64,000 nt of DNA from Luzula sylvatica (GCA_946800325.1 OX326956.1:75837087-75901086), one strand, 5' to 3'. Numbered from the stretch's first letter, positions 1-11,610 are shown. The notes: generated by a model from the letters alone, not told the origin. Numbers and translations: made by a program.

Positions 1-1133
1 CATATCATGACCTGTCTCAAATATTTACATATATGGGTCTTCCAATTGAGAGGACAAAATAAATATGACATATTAATCATTTAGTATTACCATACAATCT
101 ATGAAATCTGAAGGATACTTTTTTTTTATTATTAACTGAAATGTAGAACTCAGGATAATTAGCAAGACAATACAAAAAATTTACATACAAATTATTACAT
201 GTTAAAACTCATCGTCTCAGCACGAATGGATTCACGAAGATCGTAAATATTGAAATATGTTGATTTTTTAGGATCCGGCCTTCCTAAGAAAACAAAATAT
301 TTCTCATATCGTAACCAACTGATGCCCTTTAAAGCATCATAGACGATATACGACAATGTTACCACTTCCTTCTGTTGTGTTCGTATGAAATTCTTTTTTT
401 TTTTTTTTTTTTATAATTATTGACAGAGAGTACATAACGTGTAATGAATTTGCATTTTTCTTTGTATCGTCGTGAGAGTTTAATGAACAACAAATGAATT
501 TACATGTTTTGCTATTATCAAATAGTTGTTCGAGGATTGTAACTTCCAATAAATCTTGTGAAGGTGCAGTTTCATAACATGTACTGAATTTGCACTTCTC
601 ATATTATAATTTGACATGAATATTACCATATTCGATTCGATGTACTATGATTCTTCAGGTCTGTCATTCCCTGCCACAAACTGAGAACTCAAGAATATAC
701 TATGTAACATCTTTTTTGTTAGAAAGATTATGAGTATTTCAATAAACATGTTATCCCCCAAGATCATCAATGCGTAGATGTATTGATTTTTTAGGATCCG
801 GCCTTTATCAGTAATATACTACAGCGTCACTATCTACTTTAAGCATACTACAATTTCACTATCTATTTCTATCGTCTCGACATGATCTTTTTTTCTTCAA
901 ATAACTATTAATAAATAATAATTTGACTCAAGTTGTGGTTTTAGTAAATACAGGAGAAAAGTTGCATAACTCTTACCAAATATGCACTTCTCACATTATA
1001 ATTTGACATGACTATTACCTATTCAATTGAATGTACTTTGAGTTATAACAAAAAAAAAAATGGAAACATACCTCTTTAAAAATAGACAGATACATCAACA
1101 TCCATTGACCCAGTCATAGATCCTATTTTGTAG
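1..1133. other. AT-rich intergenic DNA with diverged duplicated blocks
   Basis: No gene is visible. Several short blocks occur twice: GATTTTTTAGGATCCGGCC near 262 and 784, and a block beginning TGCACTTCTCA and continuing through ATTATAATTTGACATGA near 590 and 984. Their spacing is unequal and a third pair (ATCGTCTC near 210 and 870) is not in the same order, so this is an old rearranged duplication rather than a clean tandem repeat. A 20-base T run lies near 392-411. Confidence 0.5.
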
Positions 1134-1848
1134 GTGAAAACCCTTAGTAAGGTATCACATCCGAATCTCGTCTCGCTTATCGGAGTCCATAATAGTCAGG
1201 ATGCACGGGCTGTCGTTTACGAATTCTTATCCACTGATATCCTAGAAACTTACCTAACCAAAGGAAAAAACCCAAACAAACACTTTCTTGGCAAAATCGC
1301 ATCCGCATTGCCTCTGAGATATGTTCGGCCCTTATCTTTCTCCACTCTATAAAACCTCATGCGATCGTCCATGGCACCTAAACCCCGAAAATGTTTTGCT
1401 AGACTCAAATATGACATGCAAGCTTAGCGACTTCGGTATGTCTCGTGAGCTGGACCAAGACAGTGATCACAAAACTGAGTGTAAAAAAACAATGATGCCA
1501 CATGGCGCAATGTATTATATCTATATGGACCCTGAGTATAACTCATATCGTGAGCTGACCACACAATCAGATGTGTTTTAGTTCGGTATCATACTATTGA
1601 AATTGGTTACGGGTAAAGTACCGCAAAATGTAAGCAAGAATGTCGAAAGAGCAATGAAGAACAAAGGCAACAAACAGTTTGATAGGGAATTCGATGGTTC
1701 GGCATGTAAATGGCCAAAACACGAGGCTACAGAGTTGGCATCCTTGGGCATTAGGTGCACTTCTCTGTTGAGAGGACACCGACCAGACTTAGCTGAGGAA
1801 GTGTGGCCTAAAATCGAGTCTATGAAGCGTGCCACGGATCTACATTAA
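1134..1848 (+). pseudogene. Broken U-box/receptor-like protein kinase fragment
   Basis: This is a decayed C-terminal kinase domain resembling the cytoplasmic kinases of plant U-box (PUB) E3 ligases. In order I see a segment with SHPNLVSLIG (subdomains III-V), a catalytic-loop remnant reading HLNPENVLLDSN, the DFG motif in KLSDFGMSREL, the activation-segment end MDPEYNSYRELTTQSDVF, and a C-terminal stretch with GHRPDLAEEVWPKIESM, which is characteristic of the PUB kinase tail. The left edge follows TTTTGTAG, a plausible splice acceptor. Defects: a frame change near 1280-1290, a second near 1374 where the catalytic Asp codon of HGD lost a base, and an in-frame TAG at 1579-1581 where the family has Ser (SDVxSFG), a one-base TCG to TAG change. 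The N-terminal ATP-binding part and the U-box are absent. A functional kinase is excluded. Confidence 0.85.
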
Positions 1849-3902
1849 ACAAAACTTTCATGTAAGTTATCTTTCTTAAATTTATGTGATTTTTCAATGA
1901 AATTAAGTTCAACAAGATTATTAACCACATTTTTATGTATCTAATTAAAATTGCATATAATATCAGTCTAATTTCATCCAAGTTACAGGAAATGGATATT
2001 TGTTTCATGTAAGATATCGATCTGGATCCGTACAATTTAATGATTGTTTTACCAGAACAATCTCTTCAAACATTTTAGATTCAAATTTAACCAAAAGCCA
2101 ACATCGTGACAAGTTTTTTTTATTTATGGTTGTCTATATGTTCAATCACATTCACAACTGTAAATATCTATTTCAGGTGGTTTTAAGCTAAAGATTGATG
2201 TTATGGTTCCCATGTGAAGTAGGCGATATATATAAGTTCGGATTGGACGATAACACAAAATTCAATTAAGAGTTTTCGGTTGAAAACACAATATCATTAT
2301 TTTGTATTTTATTTTTCTTGTGTTCTCATCTCATGGTCTGTGCTTTGTTTGGAACGTCACTTCTTAGTGTGTATTTGTTACTATAGTTGTATTTGTTACC
2401 CGCGATATTTATGGTAATATATTTTTTAAAAATAATATGAATCTTGATGGTAAGAGGGGTACAATTCCTCCTCTCATTAAATTTACGATGGTTTTGAGCC
2501 TATGTTTGATGGCCACGATTTGCTCTTATTTGACCATTTACCAATTTATTATTACATCTCACCCTCCATTCCATTCACACTTTCATCTCCCCTATTTTCC
2601 TTCTCTCCCATTTACCGCCCCTCTCTCTTTTCTCTCTCTTATCCAGCACAACCCCCCCCCCCCCCTCCCCTCTCTTTGTCCACCCCACCCCACCCCGCCC
2701 CCCCTCTCTCTCTTGATCGAGCGACTGTGCGAGGACGCTTTTCTACACATCGAACGGCTTCACAGAAGCGAGGACATTTTTCTCCACAGAAGCGAGGATA
2801 TTTTTCTTTTTCTTCATTGCTTCGCCCTCTCCGGCTTTGTCTTCGCGTGCAATCCCAGAAAATCCTAGCAAAACCTAAAAAAATCGTTACTATATCGTCA
2901 TTGAAGAAGGAAAGACCAGAAATTGCAAGGATTTCCAAGAGCAGCGTCGGATTTACAAAGCTTCCAACCTTACAATCGAGCAAGCTTGTTCTTTGATTCA
3001 GGTTTGTTTTAGATGCAATATTTGATTCATGTTCTTGGATTCAGGCTTGTAATCTGAGTGTAGATTCGTAGAGATTATATGTCTGATTGAGGAATTTTGA
3101 CAGCAAATGCACTGTTGGATACTCGGTATTTTACTGTGATAGAGCAAATGTTATTATCAGTAAAGATCATATATATATTTGTTTTTTTCAGAATGTTCGC
3201 AAGTACCAAATGCGAGGTTCCAACTTCCAAGATGCATGCACAATTGGGGACACAACAATTAGGGAATGGGCGTTACTCACTGACAAAAACAAGAGAGGCT
3301 TAATACTATACAAATTTATTATTCTTTGTTTGATTTTGGGGCGAATCGAAACCCTAATTTTATCAATTTTTAGGTTTTGCTTGAATTATGTGATGGAACG
3401 CTCCGGCTTCTCTGACGCATACGTATAGTCGAGAGTTTCTTCGTTGCAACTAGATTACTCAAAAGAGGCTGGTAATTCAAAACATAATTATTTCATTTCG
3501 ACAAAATCAAATATCAACAAAATTATTATTTTTCTTTAATTATAGGTTAAGAAATCAGTGCCGTGTCACGGACCTCTCCACCAATACTGACATCAATTTT
3601 CTCGGTTAAATAATTAACAAAATGTCAAATTAAAAGAATGTTAGTAATATTATTTTGTTATGCAAAGGAGTTTTTTTTTTTAGTACAAATGCAAAGGAGT
3701 TTAAATATTGGACACGGGCAGCAGCGTCAACACTAGCAGAGAAAGTGGTACATTCAAACAAGAACATTCGTTGCATTAAACTTTCATATTTCATTTTAAT
3801 AGCGTATGAGTTTGTTCAAGCATGTTAGTTAATATTTTGATATTTTGTTTTTAGGATTTTACTCACGAGTTTATTCGGAAGAAAGGGTTGTGTAAAAACA
3901 AG

Positions 3903-3951
<49 letters not shown>
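1849..3951. other. Intergenic DNA with pyrimidine-rich tract
   Basis: No recognisable gene. A CT/C-rich tract with runs of C occupies about 2540-2725 and produces overlapping proline/serine-rich open frames of 114-164 codons (2437-2996); I treat these as low-complexity artefacts. The tract followed by ATCCTAGCAAAACC looks like plant 5'-leader DNA, so a dead promoter/first exon is possible but unproven. A (TA)n run begins at about 3905. Confidence 0.4.
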
Positions 3952-3954
<3 letters not shown>

Positions 3955-4209
3955 GGCTTCTATCATACACCCCTTTTCTTATCATACACACATTTTCAAG
4001 GGTATTTGGAGTAATTAATCATTTATGAATATTTAAGGTAATGTGTCAAATATATTTATCAATTAATTTTTGGCTAAATTGGAATTTTTTTATGTTCATT
4101 TAAACAAAAATTTCCATAAAAGATAAATTTTATGATACATCTTTTACAAATATAATTAATTGCTAAAATACCCAAAATACCCTTGTAAAAGGATGTATGA
4201 TAGAACTCC

Positions 4210-4211
<2 letters not shown>
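3952..4211. mobile_element. MITE with GGGG..CTTCTATCATACA ends in (TA)n
   Basis: A 260-bp AT-rich element. The left end GGGGGCTTCTATCATACACC is mirrored by the right end; the complement of the right end reads GGGGAGTTCTATCATACATC. It has no coding capacity. Both flanks are (TA)n microsatellite, so a TA target duplication fits but cannot be delimited. A second copy, truncated on its right, lies at 60949-61127 and matches for about 175 bp, proving it is a dispersed family. Confidence 0.75.

Positions 4212-4284
<73 letters not shown>
4212..4284. repeat. (TA)n microsatellite between two elements
   Basis: An almost pure TA dinucleotide run of about 70 bp separating two different inverted-repeat elements. 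Further TA runs lie at about 3905-3950 and 5359-5404, so both elements appear to have landed in one original microsatellite. Confidence 0.9.
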
Positions 4285-4286
<2 letters not shown>

Positions 4287-5356
4287 CTAGTGATATCGAC
4301 AGGAAATAATTTTACTTGTTACAGGAAAATTAATGTAAAATGACTAATTTACTCTTATAAATGATTACATGTAATTTGGAAAAAAAATCTAAATATATAT
4401 GTTTGGAGAAAATTGAGAAAGTTCGGATCTAAATAATTATGAACATAATCAATAAAAAACAAAGTTTAGAAAATGCCAATTTGGATCCTCTTACCAATTC
4501 CTCGGTAATGTTTTGCACCCCGCTAAATAAACCCCCAATCTACCCCGCATATATTAATTAAGAAGGTAATTAATGCAACAAATTTCCTAATCAACCAATT
4601 GCGGGTGAAGTGCGGGTAAATTGTGGGTGGTGCCTAATATTATTGCCAATTCCTAACTAAAACTAAAAATTATTTTTTTCTTTTCGGCTGAATTGTTTTG
4701 GGCTCTAAAAAAACTCAAGAATCAAATTATATTTTTTGCTACACAGACTAGTATTCCAAATAATTCTCCTTGTTTTGTTTTTGTAAATAGGAGTTATCAC
4801 TTCGATTTTTTTTAATGTAACTGCAACAATTTTTATGAGTCATTGAATAATTTATTTTATTATATTTTTACAGATTATATTTTCCAAATTATGGTTTTCA
4901 ATAATTTTTTAGAATATACATATTAGTTTATGTCAGATTATATATTTCAAAATTGTGTTTTCGTTTTTTTGTTCTTATTATGTTTTTCCAATAACTATTT
5001 ATATGATTTAATAATTTAATTTATGAATCATAGTAGTTGTGTTTATTTTCATTTTATCATTAACAACTAACAGATAATATTATCATGCTATTTTTATTTT
5101 TATATAATTGAAATATTTTTTTATTTTTAATATTTTTTTGTTTTTTGGTATTTAAATCATGGATGATACAATTAAAACTGGAATCTAGAAATAATCAATA
5201 CAAGGTTCACATTCCAGTTATATATCATTTAAATCTCCACTTGATACATAATAATCTACTTTTCAAATAACATATAATCATTAAATAAGGGTAAATTTGT
5301 CATTTCAAATTAATTTTTCTGTAACAAATAATACAATTTCCTGTCGATATCACTAA

Positions 5357-5358
<2 letters not shown>
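4285..5358. mobile_element. Non-autonomous inverted-repeat element in (TA)n
   Basis: The ends form a terminal inverted repeat of about 60 bp: left GGCTAGTGATATCGACAGGA and complement of the right GGTTAGTGATATCGACAGGA, continuing through GTTACAG-AAAATTAAT. The length is about 1.07 kb. No transposase is visible. It is flanked by (TA)n on both sides, which recalls rice Micron-type elements that insert in TA microsatellites (established for that family; relationship here inferred from target only). Confidence 0.75.
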
Positions 5359-5406
<48 letters not shown>

Positions 5407-5456
5407 TTTCCCTACGTATTTATATATAACTATCAAAATCGCTTCATTCATTCTCA

Positions 5457-6126
5457 TCTCTACGCTATAACTATAAATAAACCTAACAAGTGCATTTTCG
5501 GTCATCATTGTTAATCAATATATTCTCATTGAAAGAAGATAATCTTAAAGACATTTATTGCCTATATAATATGAGATCTATGTTTCGTTTTTCCTCATAT
5601 AGCAGTAGCAATCGCAAGAACAGGTATTTTGAAAAAAGATCAATGCAGTTCTTACACTTGTCCCTGTGTTCAATGTATATGTACTCGTGTGACTATATTT
5701 TTACCAAAAAGTTTCTGCATGCTTACATGAGAAAGGAAAGGGAACATCATATCTGCTTGGACAGATATTGGAAAGCAGATATTGGAGTAGGACTAGGATG
5801 GAGTTTCGCCCATTTTGTATTTTAATTACTACACTCATAATTAGTGATCGCAATGTTAGTTATTTTGATTAATGTTTTTAATTAATGATACCAATGTTAG
5901 TTATTTTGGTTAATATATTTTCTGGTTATGAAGACAATGGGTAAAAAAAGGAACTTATTTATTAATTACGCTATATTTTGGTTAAATATTTTGGTATTTT
6001 TTTGATAAGAAAATTAAATTTCTAGTATTATGAAGAAAATAAATAACAAATAGATTTTTTTTTTTTTAATATTCAATGGACAATTATACCAAAAAATTCG
6101 CAGCGAAGCGCGGACAATTTTTCTAG
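5457..6126 (+). mobile_element. Small non-autonomous Helitron (candidate)
   Basis: The 5' end TCTCTACGCTATAACTATAA follows an A and resembles plant Helitron 5' termini. The 3' end has a short hairpin (TTCGC / GCGGA with one G-T pair, 8-nt loop) about 10 nt before a terminal CTAG, followed by host T. That gives the A-T insertion site expected for Helitrons. The element is about 670 bp and AT-rich. A 111-codon open frame (5490-5825) within it resembles nothing I know. The 3' end is the stronger half of the call. Confidence 0.6.
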
Positions 6127-6127
6127 T

Positions 6128-6594
6128 ATGAGGTAATGCACCGATGAAGAAACAATCCCATACATCTCTCCACCTTTCAAATGAAAGGTCGGAGTGTTAT
6201 ATTTTTTATAATTTTTAAACTTTCATGTAATTATCATTTTTTGTTTGTCTACTAACAAAAAAATTCCTATATATTATTTTAAATCTGGTGTATTGTACTA
6301 TATAATTAAATATTTTATTTAGTAAAATAGAATATACACATAATTTGTTTTTAATATGTGTATAATATTCTTTTTTTAAAATCACACATAGTATGCACTT
6401 AATTATAGTATTATATACACATAAATATTTAAAACATATTTATATCAGATGTTACACATATATATTAGTTTTTTGCTTACATGTATTTATGATTAAAAGA
6501 AATAACATTATTAATTAATTAACAAAAATGCCATTAGGTTTTTGGTCCCTCTACTCACTCACTACTCATTTGGTGAACTCCAACGATGTGAATT
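6128..6594. other. AT-rich intergenic DNA
   Basis: I see no gene or repeat structure. The last three bases (ATT, 6592-6594) are the left copy of the CACTA-1 target duplication. Confidence 0.5.
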
Positions 6595-6616
6595 CACTAC
6601 AACACATATGATTTTT

Positions 6617-6930
6617 AGGGTCGGGCCGCCCCTAAAATTTGCTCACTATTGGGTCGGCCAGCCTCAATAACTTGTTTGGGTCGGTCAATACAGGGTTAGC
6701 CCGACCCTCGGAGTTTGAATTGTTGGGTCCGCCCGCCCCAACAGTTATTGGGTCTGCGCCTACCGCCCCTACTACTCTGTTGGGTCGCCCTGTTATTGGG
6801 TCCGTCCGCCCCAAACATATGATTTTCAGCGTCAGCCCCAAACATTCTGCCCGACCCAAAATATAATAGCGTCTGCCCGACCCAATAAATTCCCGCCCCA
6901 AAGAATCATTGCGTCAGCCCGACCCAATTA
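6617..6930. repeat. CACTA-1 left subterminal GGGTCGG repeats
   Basis: About ten copies, in both orientations, of GGGTCGG/CCGACCC or variants such as TGGGTCSGCC. The same motif recurs beside the right terminus at 45303-45420. In En/Spm-type elements such clusters bind the element-encoded TNPA protein; that role is inferred here. Confidence 0.7.
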
Positions 6931-7007
6931 AATCCCGCCCCAAATCCTTGCCAAATCTGCGGCTGCCCCCCCCCCCTCGCCCACGTTACATTTTTTCCCC
7001 TCTCTCT

Positions 7008-7016
7008 TTATAAACC
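7008..7016 (+). promoter_or_regulatory. Candidate TATA box of CACTA-1 gene
   Basis: TTTATAAAC lies at the end of a CT-rich stretch about 350 bp before the first codon of the TNP1-like gene and is followed by a pyrimidine-rich leader. Position and sequence fit a plant TATA box; there is no direct proof. Confidence 0.45.
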
Positions 7017-7364
7017 CCCCTTCAGACCTAATATATCTTTTTCCCTCGTTTTTTTCCCTCTACATTTTTTTCCCTCTAAGTCCAGCAGCCCTCATTTCCT
7101 CAGTCCAGCAGCCAACAGCCAACAACTCATTTTCTCCCACTCTCTCCTCCTCGATTTGAAGATGGCGAATGAAGAAGACGGATGAGTCAACCTCGTTTTC
7201 AGATTTTTCTTTGAAGGTTTGAATCTATTTTGCTAGTTTATTTTTTGTTCAATCTAGTGTGGAAATGTTAAAATCTCTGTTGAAATGTCTATGCTTTCGA
7301 TTTTGTACTGTAATTTCACTGTTTTCAGATGTAGCTTTCGATTTTTTGCTTATTTCCTGCTCGA

Positions 7365-8171
7365 ATGAGGGAGAAGCACGGTCCGGATTGGTTCGAGCAG
7401 CATGGAGACAACCATCACGATTGGATGGCCGTGTCAGGAGGGAGGGCTCGCGGACACTTCTACGGGATTGATTCCATCGTCGATCCGAATTTGTATAAAA
7501 CACCGATAACACCAAGTTGGGGCACAGGAGGAGCTAGCTCGTACGGACCGTCCCCTGTAGAGATTGGTGAGTTGCGGAGTCAACTCGACGAGGAAAGAGA
7601 GAGGACTAGGAGGCTTGAGATGCAAGCCGCAGAAGATAGAGAGAGGCGTGTTAGGCTTGAGGAGCAAATGCTGGCAATGCAGGGTTCCATTGCTCATCTG
7701 ATGTCTCAGAGTCGTCACCAGGTGAGTAGGTTGTGATTGTAAATATTTTTGTTTTCAATTAGTTTCATATTGAAAAAGATGATGTTTTTTAAGGGGCAAG
7801 GATCGGGCTTATCTCCAGCAGGATCAGGTGCAGCACGGAACGACGGATCGGGACGGACGAATTATTCGGTAGCGACATACATGCAGAACTTGTCGAGGTC
7901 TCCACTTTTACACATGTCCCAGATGGATCGGATGCAGTCGCAGCAAATCCATCACACTCCGACGAGATATCAGCCGACGTCCTCGTCACAGCAGAGGCCG
8001 TACCGCCCCATTCCATCGTCGTCGCAGCCGAATAATTGGACGGTATATCTTATTTTTCTATATAGATATAAATTTTCAATGTGTCATTACATTTTATGTC
8101 TTCTTATTTTTTAGGACATGTTGGGGTGTTCGTTTTACCCGCACGATGACGACGATGGTATGAATTTATAG
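7365..8171 (+). CDS. Truncated TNP1/Transposase_24-like protein, three exons
   Basis: I model exons 7365-7721, 7794-8042 and 8115-8171, giving 220 residues. Donors are CAG|GTGAGT and ACG|GTATAT, acceptors TTTAAG| and TTTTTTAG|, and all introns are phase 0, so the frame runs cleanly to a TAG. Residues 7-40 (W.EQHGD..DWMAVSGGRARGHFYG) resemble the C-terminal end of the plant Transposase_24 (Ptta/En/Spm) domain. Residues about 65-115 form a charged coiled coil rich in E, R and Q (EIGELRSQLDEERERTRRLE). The rest is Ser/Gln/Pro-rich with a DDDD tail, typical of these proteins. The usual N-terminal two thirds are missing, so this is probably a leftover C-terminus; an upstream exon joined by splicing is an alternative. 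No DDE catalytic domain is present. Such proteins bind subterminal repeats in intact elements. Confidence 0.6.
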
Positions 8172-8249
8172 AACTATGATTTGGTTGTTTGTGAATTTGT
8201 GTGTTTCCGTGTTCTCTTTGTGTTGGTGAATTTATGCGTAGGATCTATG

Positions 8250-8609
8250 TGTTAGAAAGAACAATGATGAAGACGAAGTGTGAAGAGTATGTATACTGAA
8301 GAAGAAGAATAAGGTGAAGCTCAACAGCATTAACCAACTATACCGGACTCTCAAGTGAAGAAATATTTATAAACCAAACGGCTATAAATGGAGTTTCTAG
8401 TTTAGTTAAATGTGTGTATGAGTTGTGGGTTCCAATTAGTGATACAGATTATCTGTGACTCAGTGTAAATATCTAAGTGTATAAAGATATATGTGAGTCA
8501 GTAGGAAATATAACCGTTAGGAAGTTAGGTGAGTAAAATCACTATAAATAGATTAGAACACTGAGTTTTGTAAATTAAGAAAACCAAGATTAATAATAAA
8601 ATTACTTTC
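8250..8609 (+). repeat. 5' LTR of element E
   Basis: Begins TGTTAGAAAGAAC and ends in TTACTTTCCA about 15 bp before the primer site. It contains a good TATA box CTATAAATAG at 8542-8551 with the presumed transcript start about 30 bp downstream. The matching 3' LTR is missing, so the borders rest on TG..CA and primer-site position only. Confidence 0.6.
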
Positions 8610-8624
8610 CAATTAATTTCTAAT

Positions 8625-8638
8625 ATGGTATCAGGAGA
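8625..8638 (+). other. Primer-binding site of element E
   Basis: TGGTATCAGGAGAC resembles the plant initiator-tRNA-Met primer site TGGTATCAGAGC used by most copia elements, with an inserted G. It lies just after the LTR. Confidence 0.65.
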
Positions 8639-9071
8639 CTATTAGACTAACGTCTTCAAGATCCTCTTTCCATTTCTCCGCTGCTTTCATTACACTCAAG
8701 ACTGCATAAGAAGAAGAAGAAGAAGAAGAAGGTGAAGCTCTCATCGGTACCAACAACACACTGGTACAAACTCGCTCATCTCTCCAAGTAAAATCCTTTC
8801 TCTTCTTGTCTATTTGGATTCTTAGTACTGTCTTTCTCAATCTATCTTCTTTGCTTTCTTGAAACCTTCTTGTCCTCTGTAGAAATTAGATCCACTAGCC
8901 CGTTAAACAGTTTTTATTCAGTTTAGTCCCTTTCTTTTCTAAAAACATTTCTTCCACAAAAACACTTCAAAGAAAATCAAAATCTCACAATCTCTTCTAC
9001 ACTCAATTTGTTTTCTCAGCAGACTTTTTCAAAATAATCCATTTTTCTAAAATTTTAGACTCTCAATCAAA

Positions 9072-11356
9072 ATGACTTCTCATAACACTAATGGACCCGA
9101 TAATTCAAATTCAACCAATTCTAATACTTTCAAGATTACTTCTTTTCCACATCCTGTACCGATCAAATTAGATAAAACTAATTATCTCATTTGGAAATCA
9201 AACATCATTCCCGTATTAAGAGGATACAATCTTTTATCTTACCTTCAAAAACCTGCCTCTTCATCTCCAGCATTACTTCCAGAAGCAGATCCACAATTTT
9301 TAAATTGGCAAGCTCAAGATTCCTTAATTCTTGCATGGCTTCTAGGGTCTCTTACTGATTCAGTTATCATTCAAGTTATAAAATGTAATTCCTCTCATGA
9401 TCTATGGGCAAAATCTCCAACAATCCTACTCTTCAGCCTCCATGGCTGGAATCATGGAACTTCGAAATCAATTGAACACAACTCCCAAAGGCAATTTGAG
9501 CATCATTGATTACTTTGCCAAGTTAAGATCAATTGCTGATCAATTAAAATTTATCGGTGATAACATTGAAGATAAAGACGTAATAATAGCCATTATGAAT
9601 AATCTTGGGGAAGATTATGATGGTTCTTATTATGGAATTACCTCGAGTAAAGAATTCCTCTCTCTATCTGATCTTCAAGGAATCTTGTTAACCCATGAAA
9701 AGAAGATTAGTAAGAAACATCATCTCCAATCAACCTCAGTTCATAATCCACAAGCTCTCACTCACAATGTTCAACAGACAAATCCACAAATTCCTCCTCA
9801 CATACGACCACATTCGTTTATCCTTGTGTACGACTTATGGCCACGGATTTTCTCACTGACAGTTATGGCCACGAATGTACGACTACATTCGTTTATCCTT
9901 GTGTACACTTTTACGGTTGATCCTGAAACTGTGTACACTTTTACGGTTGATCCTGAAACTGTATTTCCTTCAAAAAGAACTAACCATACAGCAGACAAGT
10001 GCTACTATCGAGATCCCAATAATCCACAGAGACCAACTACACCGAGATCACCAATGGCCTACATTGCTCGACCATATCAACCATCTCCTCAACAATTCTC
10101 TCAAGGACTATATTCACAACCTCATGTGGATTGGTTCCTCGACACAGGAGCTACTCATCATCTTACGCATGACCTCAACAACCTCATCTCTCACTCCACC
10201 TATGCAGGCAGTGATCAAGTTCAAGTAGGCAACGGTGCAGGTTTGGATATCTTACATTCTGGTTCTTCTATTTTAAACACAAACTCTCAAACTTTTAAAC
10301 TACAAAATGTATTGCATGTCCCCTCAATAACTAAAAATTTAATTAGCATAAATAAGTTTACCTCAGATAGCAATGTGTATGCTGAATTTCATCCTGATTT
10401 GTGTTTGATTAAGGACCCCATCACCAAGGCTACATTGCTACAAATCAAGGCTGTTGATGGATTGTTTTCAATACCAACCTCTTGTGATTTTCTCAAAAAT
10501 GAGACTCGACCTTGTGCTTATCTAGGATCTAGAGTCACTCCAATTATCTGGCATAGACATTTAGGCCATTCATCATCAAATGTTTTGTTTTCTCTCGCTA
10601 AGACAAATTGTATTTCTCTGTCCTCTCAGAAATTTGATTTGTGCAATGACTGTTGTAAAGCAAAATTTAAACAATTGCCATTTAATGAATTTGAATTTCT
10701 TGGTTCACAACCTCTTGAATTAATCTCTTGTGATGTGTGGGGTCCTGCTCGAACTCAGTCCATTACTGGTGCAAAATATTATGTATGTTTTACAGATAAT
10801 TACTCAAAATATAATTGGATATTCTTTATGCAACACAAGTCAGAAGTTCAACAAATATTTTCTAAATTCAAAAATCAAGTTGAGAACTTACTGAATCACA
10901 AAATCAAAACTATTAGAACTGATAATGGATCTGAATTCATCTTCTTATCTAAATTCTATCCTCAAATTGTACACCAAACATCTTGTCCTTATACACCACA
11001 ACAAAATGGTATATCTGAAAGAAAGAATAGACATATAGTAGAGCTGTGTTTTGGGATACATATTCTCAAGTACTGTGTTTTTAATAAACATAATTCCTAC
11101 ACAATCAAACTCACCTCACATTCCTTTTCAAAAACTTTTTCATAAATTACCAGATTATTCATTTTTCAAAGTTATAGGATGTTTATGTTTTCCTCATATT
11201 AGACCATACACTGATCATAAATTACAGTACAGACCAGTTCCTTGCATTTTTCTTGGATATTGTACAGATAAGAAAGGATATCGATGTCTTGATATTAATA
11301 CTAATCAACTATATATATCAAGAAATGTTATTTTTAATGAAGAAATTTTTCCCTTG
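9072..11356 (+). pseudogene. Element E gag-pol, first part (gag, protease, integrase)
   Basis: The ATG at 9072 starts a copia gag (UBN2-type; VPIKLDKTNYLIWKSNI near residue 30). One extra A near 9415 shifts frame, and the gag then continues to about 9795. A 172-bp antisense fragment of a D-family LTR (about 9806-9977) then replaces the first half of the CCHC knuckle; HTADKCYYR is the surviving half. Next come the aspartic protease motif DTG at 10141, the pre-integrase HRHLGH segment, and the integrase core with Asp in SCDVWGP, Asp in FTDNYS and a Glu in DNGSEF. Part of integrase is deleted near 11040-11080 with another frame change. CACTA-2 interrupts the frame at 11357. The protein cannot be functional. 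Confidence 0.85.
9806..9977 (-). repeat. D-family LTR fragment inserted in element E gag
   Basis: Read on the minus strand it begins with TGAAGGAAATACAGTTTCAG, the exact LTR start of element D (13870 and 21080), and continues through ACCGTAAAAGTGTACA and AAACGAATGTAGTCGTAC. A segment with GTACACTTTTACGGTTGATC is duplicated in tandem, and a second diverged copy of the ACATTCGTTTATCC part lies at the far end. Only the first ~100 bp of the LTR are represented. It leaves the surrounding gag frame open. Confidence 0.8.
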
Positions 11357-11375
11357 CACTACAACGGATTGGAGT

Positions 11376-11610
11376 ATCAGCGACGGTAAAAACCGTCGCT
11401 AAAAATCCAAAAAACCGTCGCTAAAAATATTACCGACGGCCAACCGTCGCTAAAAAACCGTCGCTGAAAGTGGCGTCGCTGATGCCACTTTCAGCGACGG
11501 GCCTTCGCTGATGCCACTTTCAGCGACGGCCCGTCGCTGAAGCTATCACCGACGGCCCGTCGCTGAAAGTCTGTATTAAATTCAATTAAATTCACCGACG
11601 GCCCGTCGTC
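11376..11610. repeat. CACTA-2 left subterminal GCGACGG array
   Basis: Repeated units of CAGCGACGGCCCGTCGCTGA type: short palindromes in which AGCGACGG is followed by its complement. They are the counterpart of the right array and the likely binding sites of the mobilising protein. Confidence 0.8.

Noticed and set aside
2437..2996. Overlapping proline/serine-rich open frames of up to 164 codons
   Set aside because: They arise from a C/T-rich low-complexity tract, appear in several frames on both strands and show no domain or splice context.
5490..5825. 111-codon open frame as a gene carried by the small Helitron
   Set aside because: No similarity to a known protein, unremarkable AT-rich composition, and no promoter or splice signals that I can defend.
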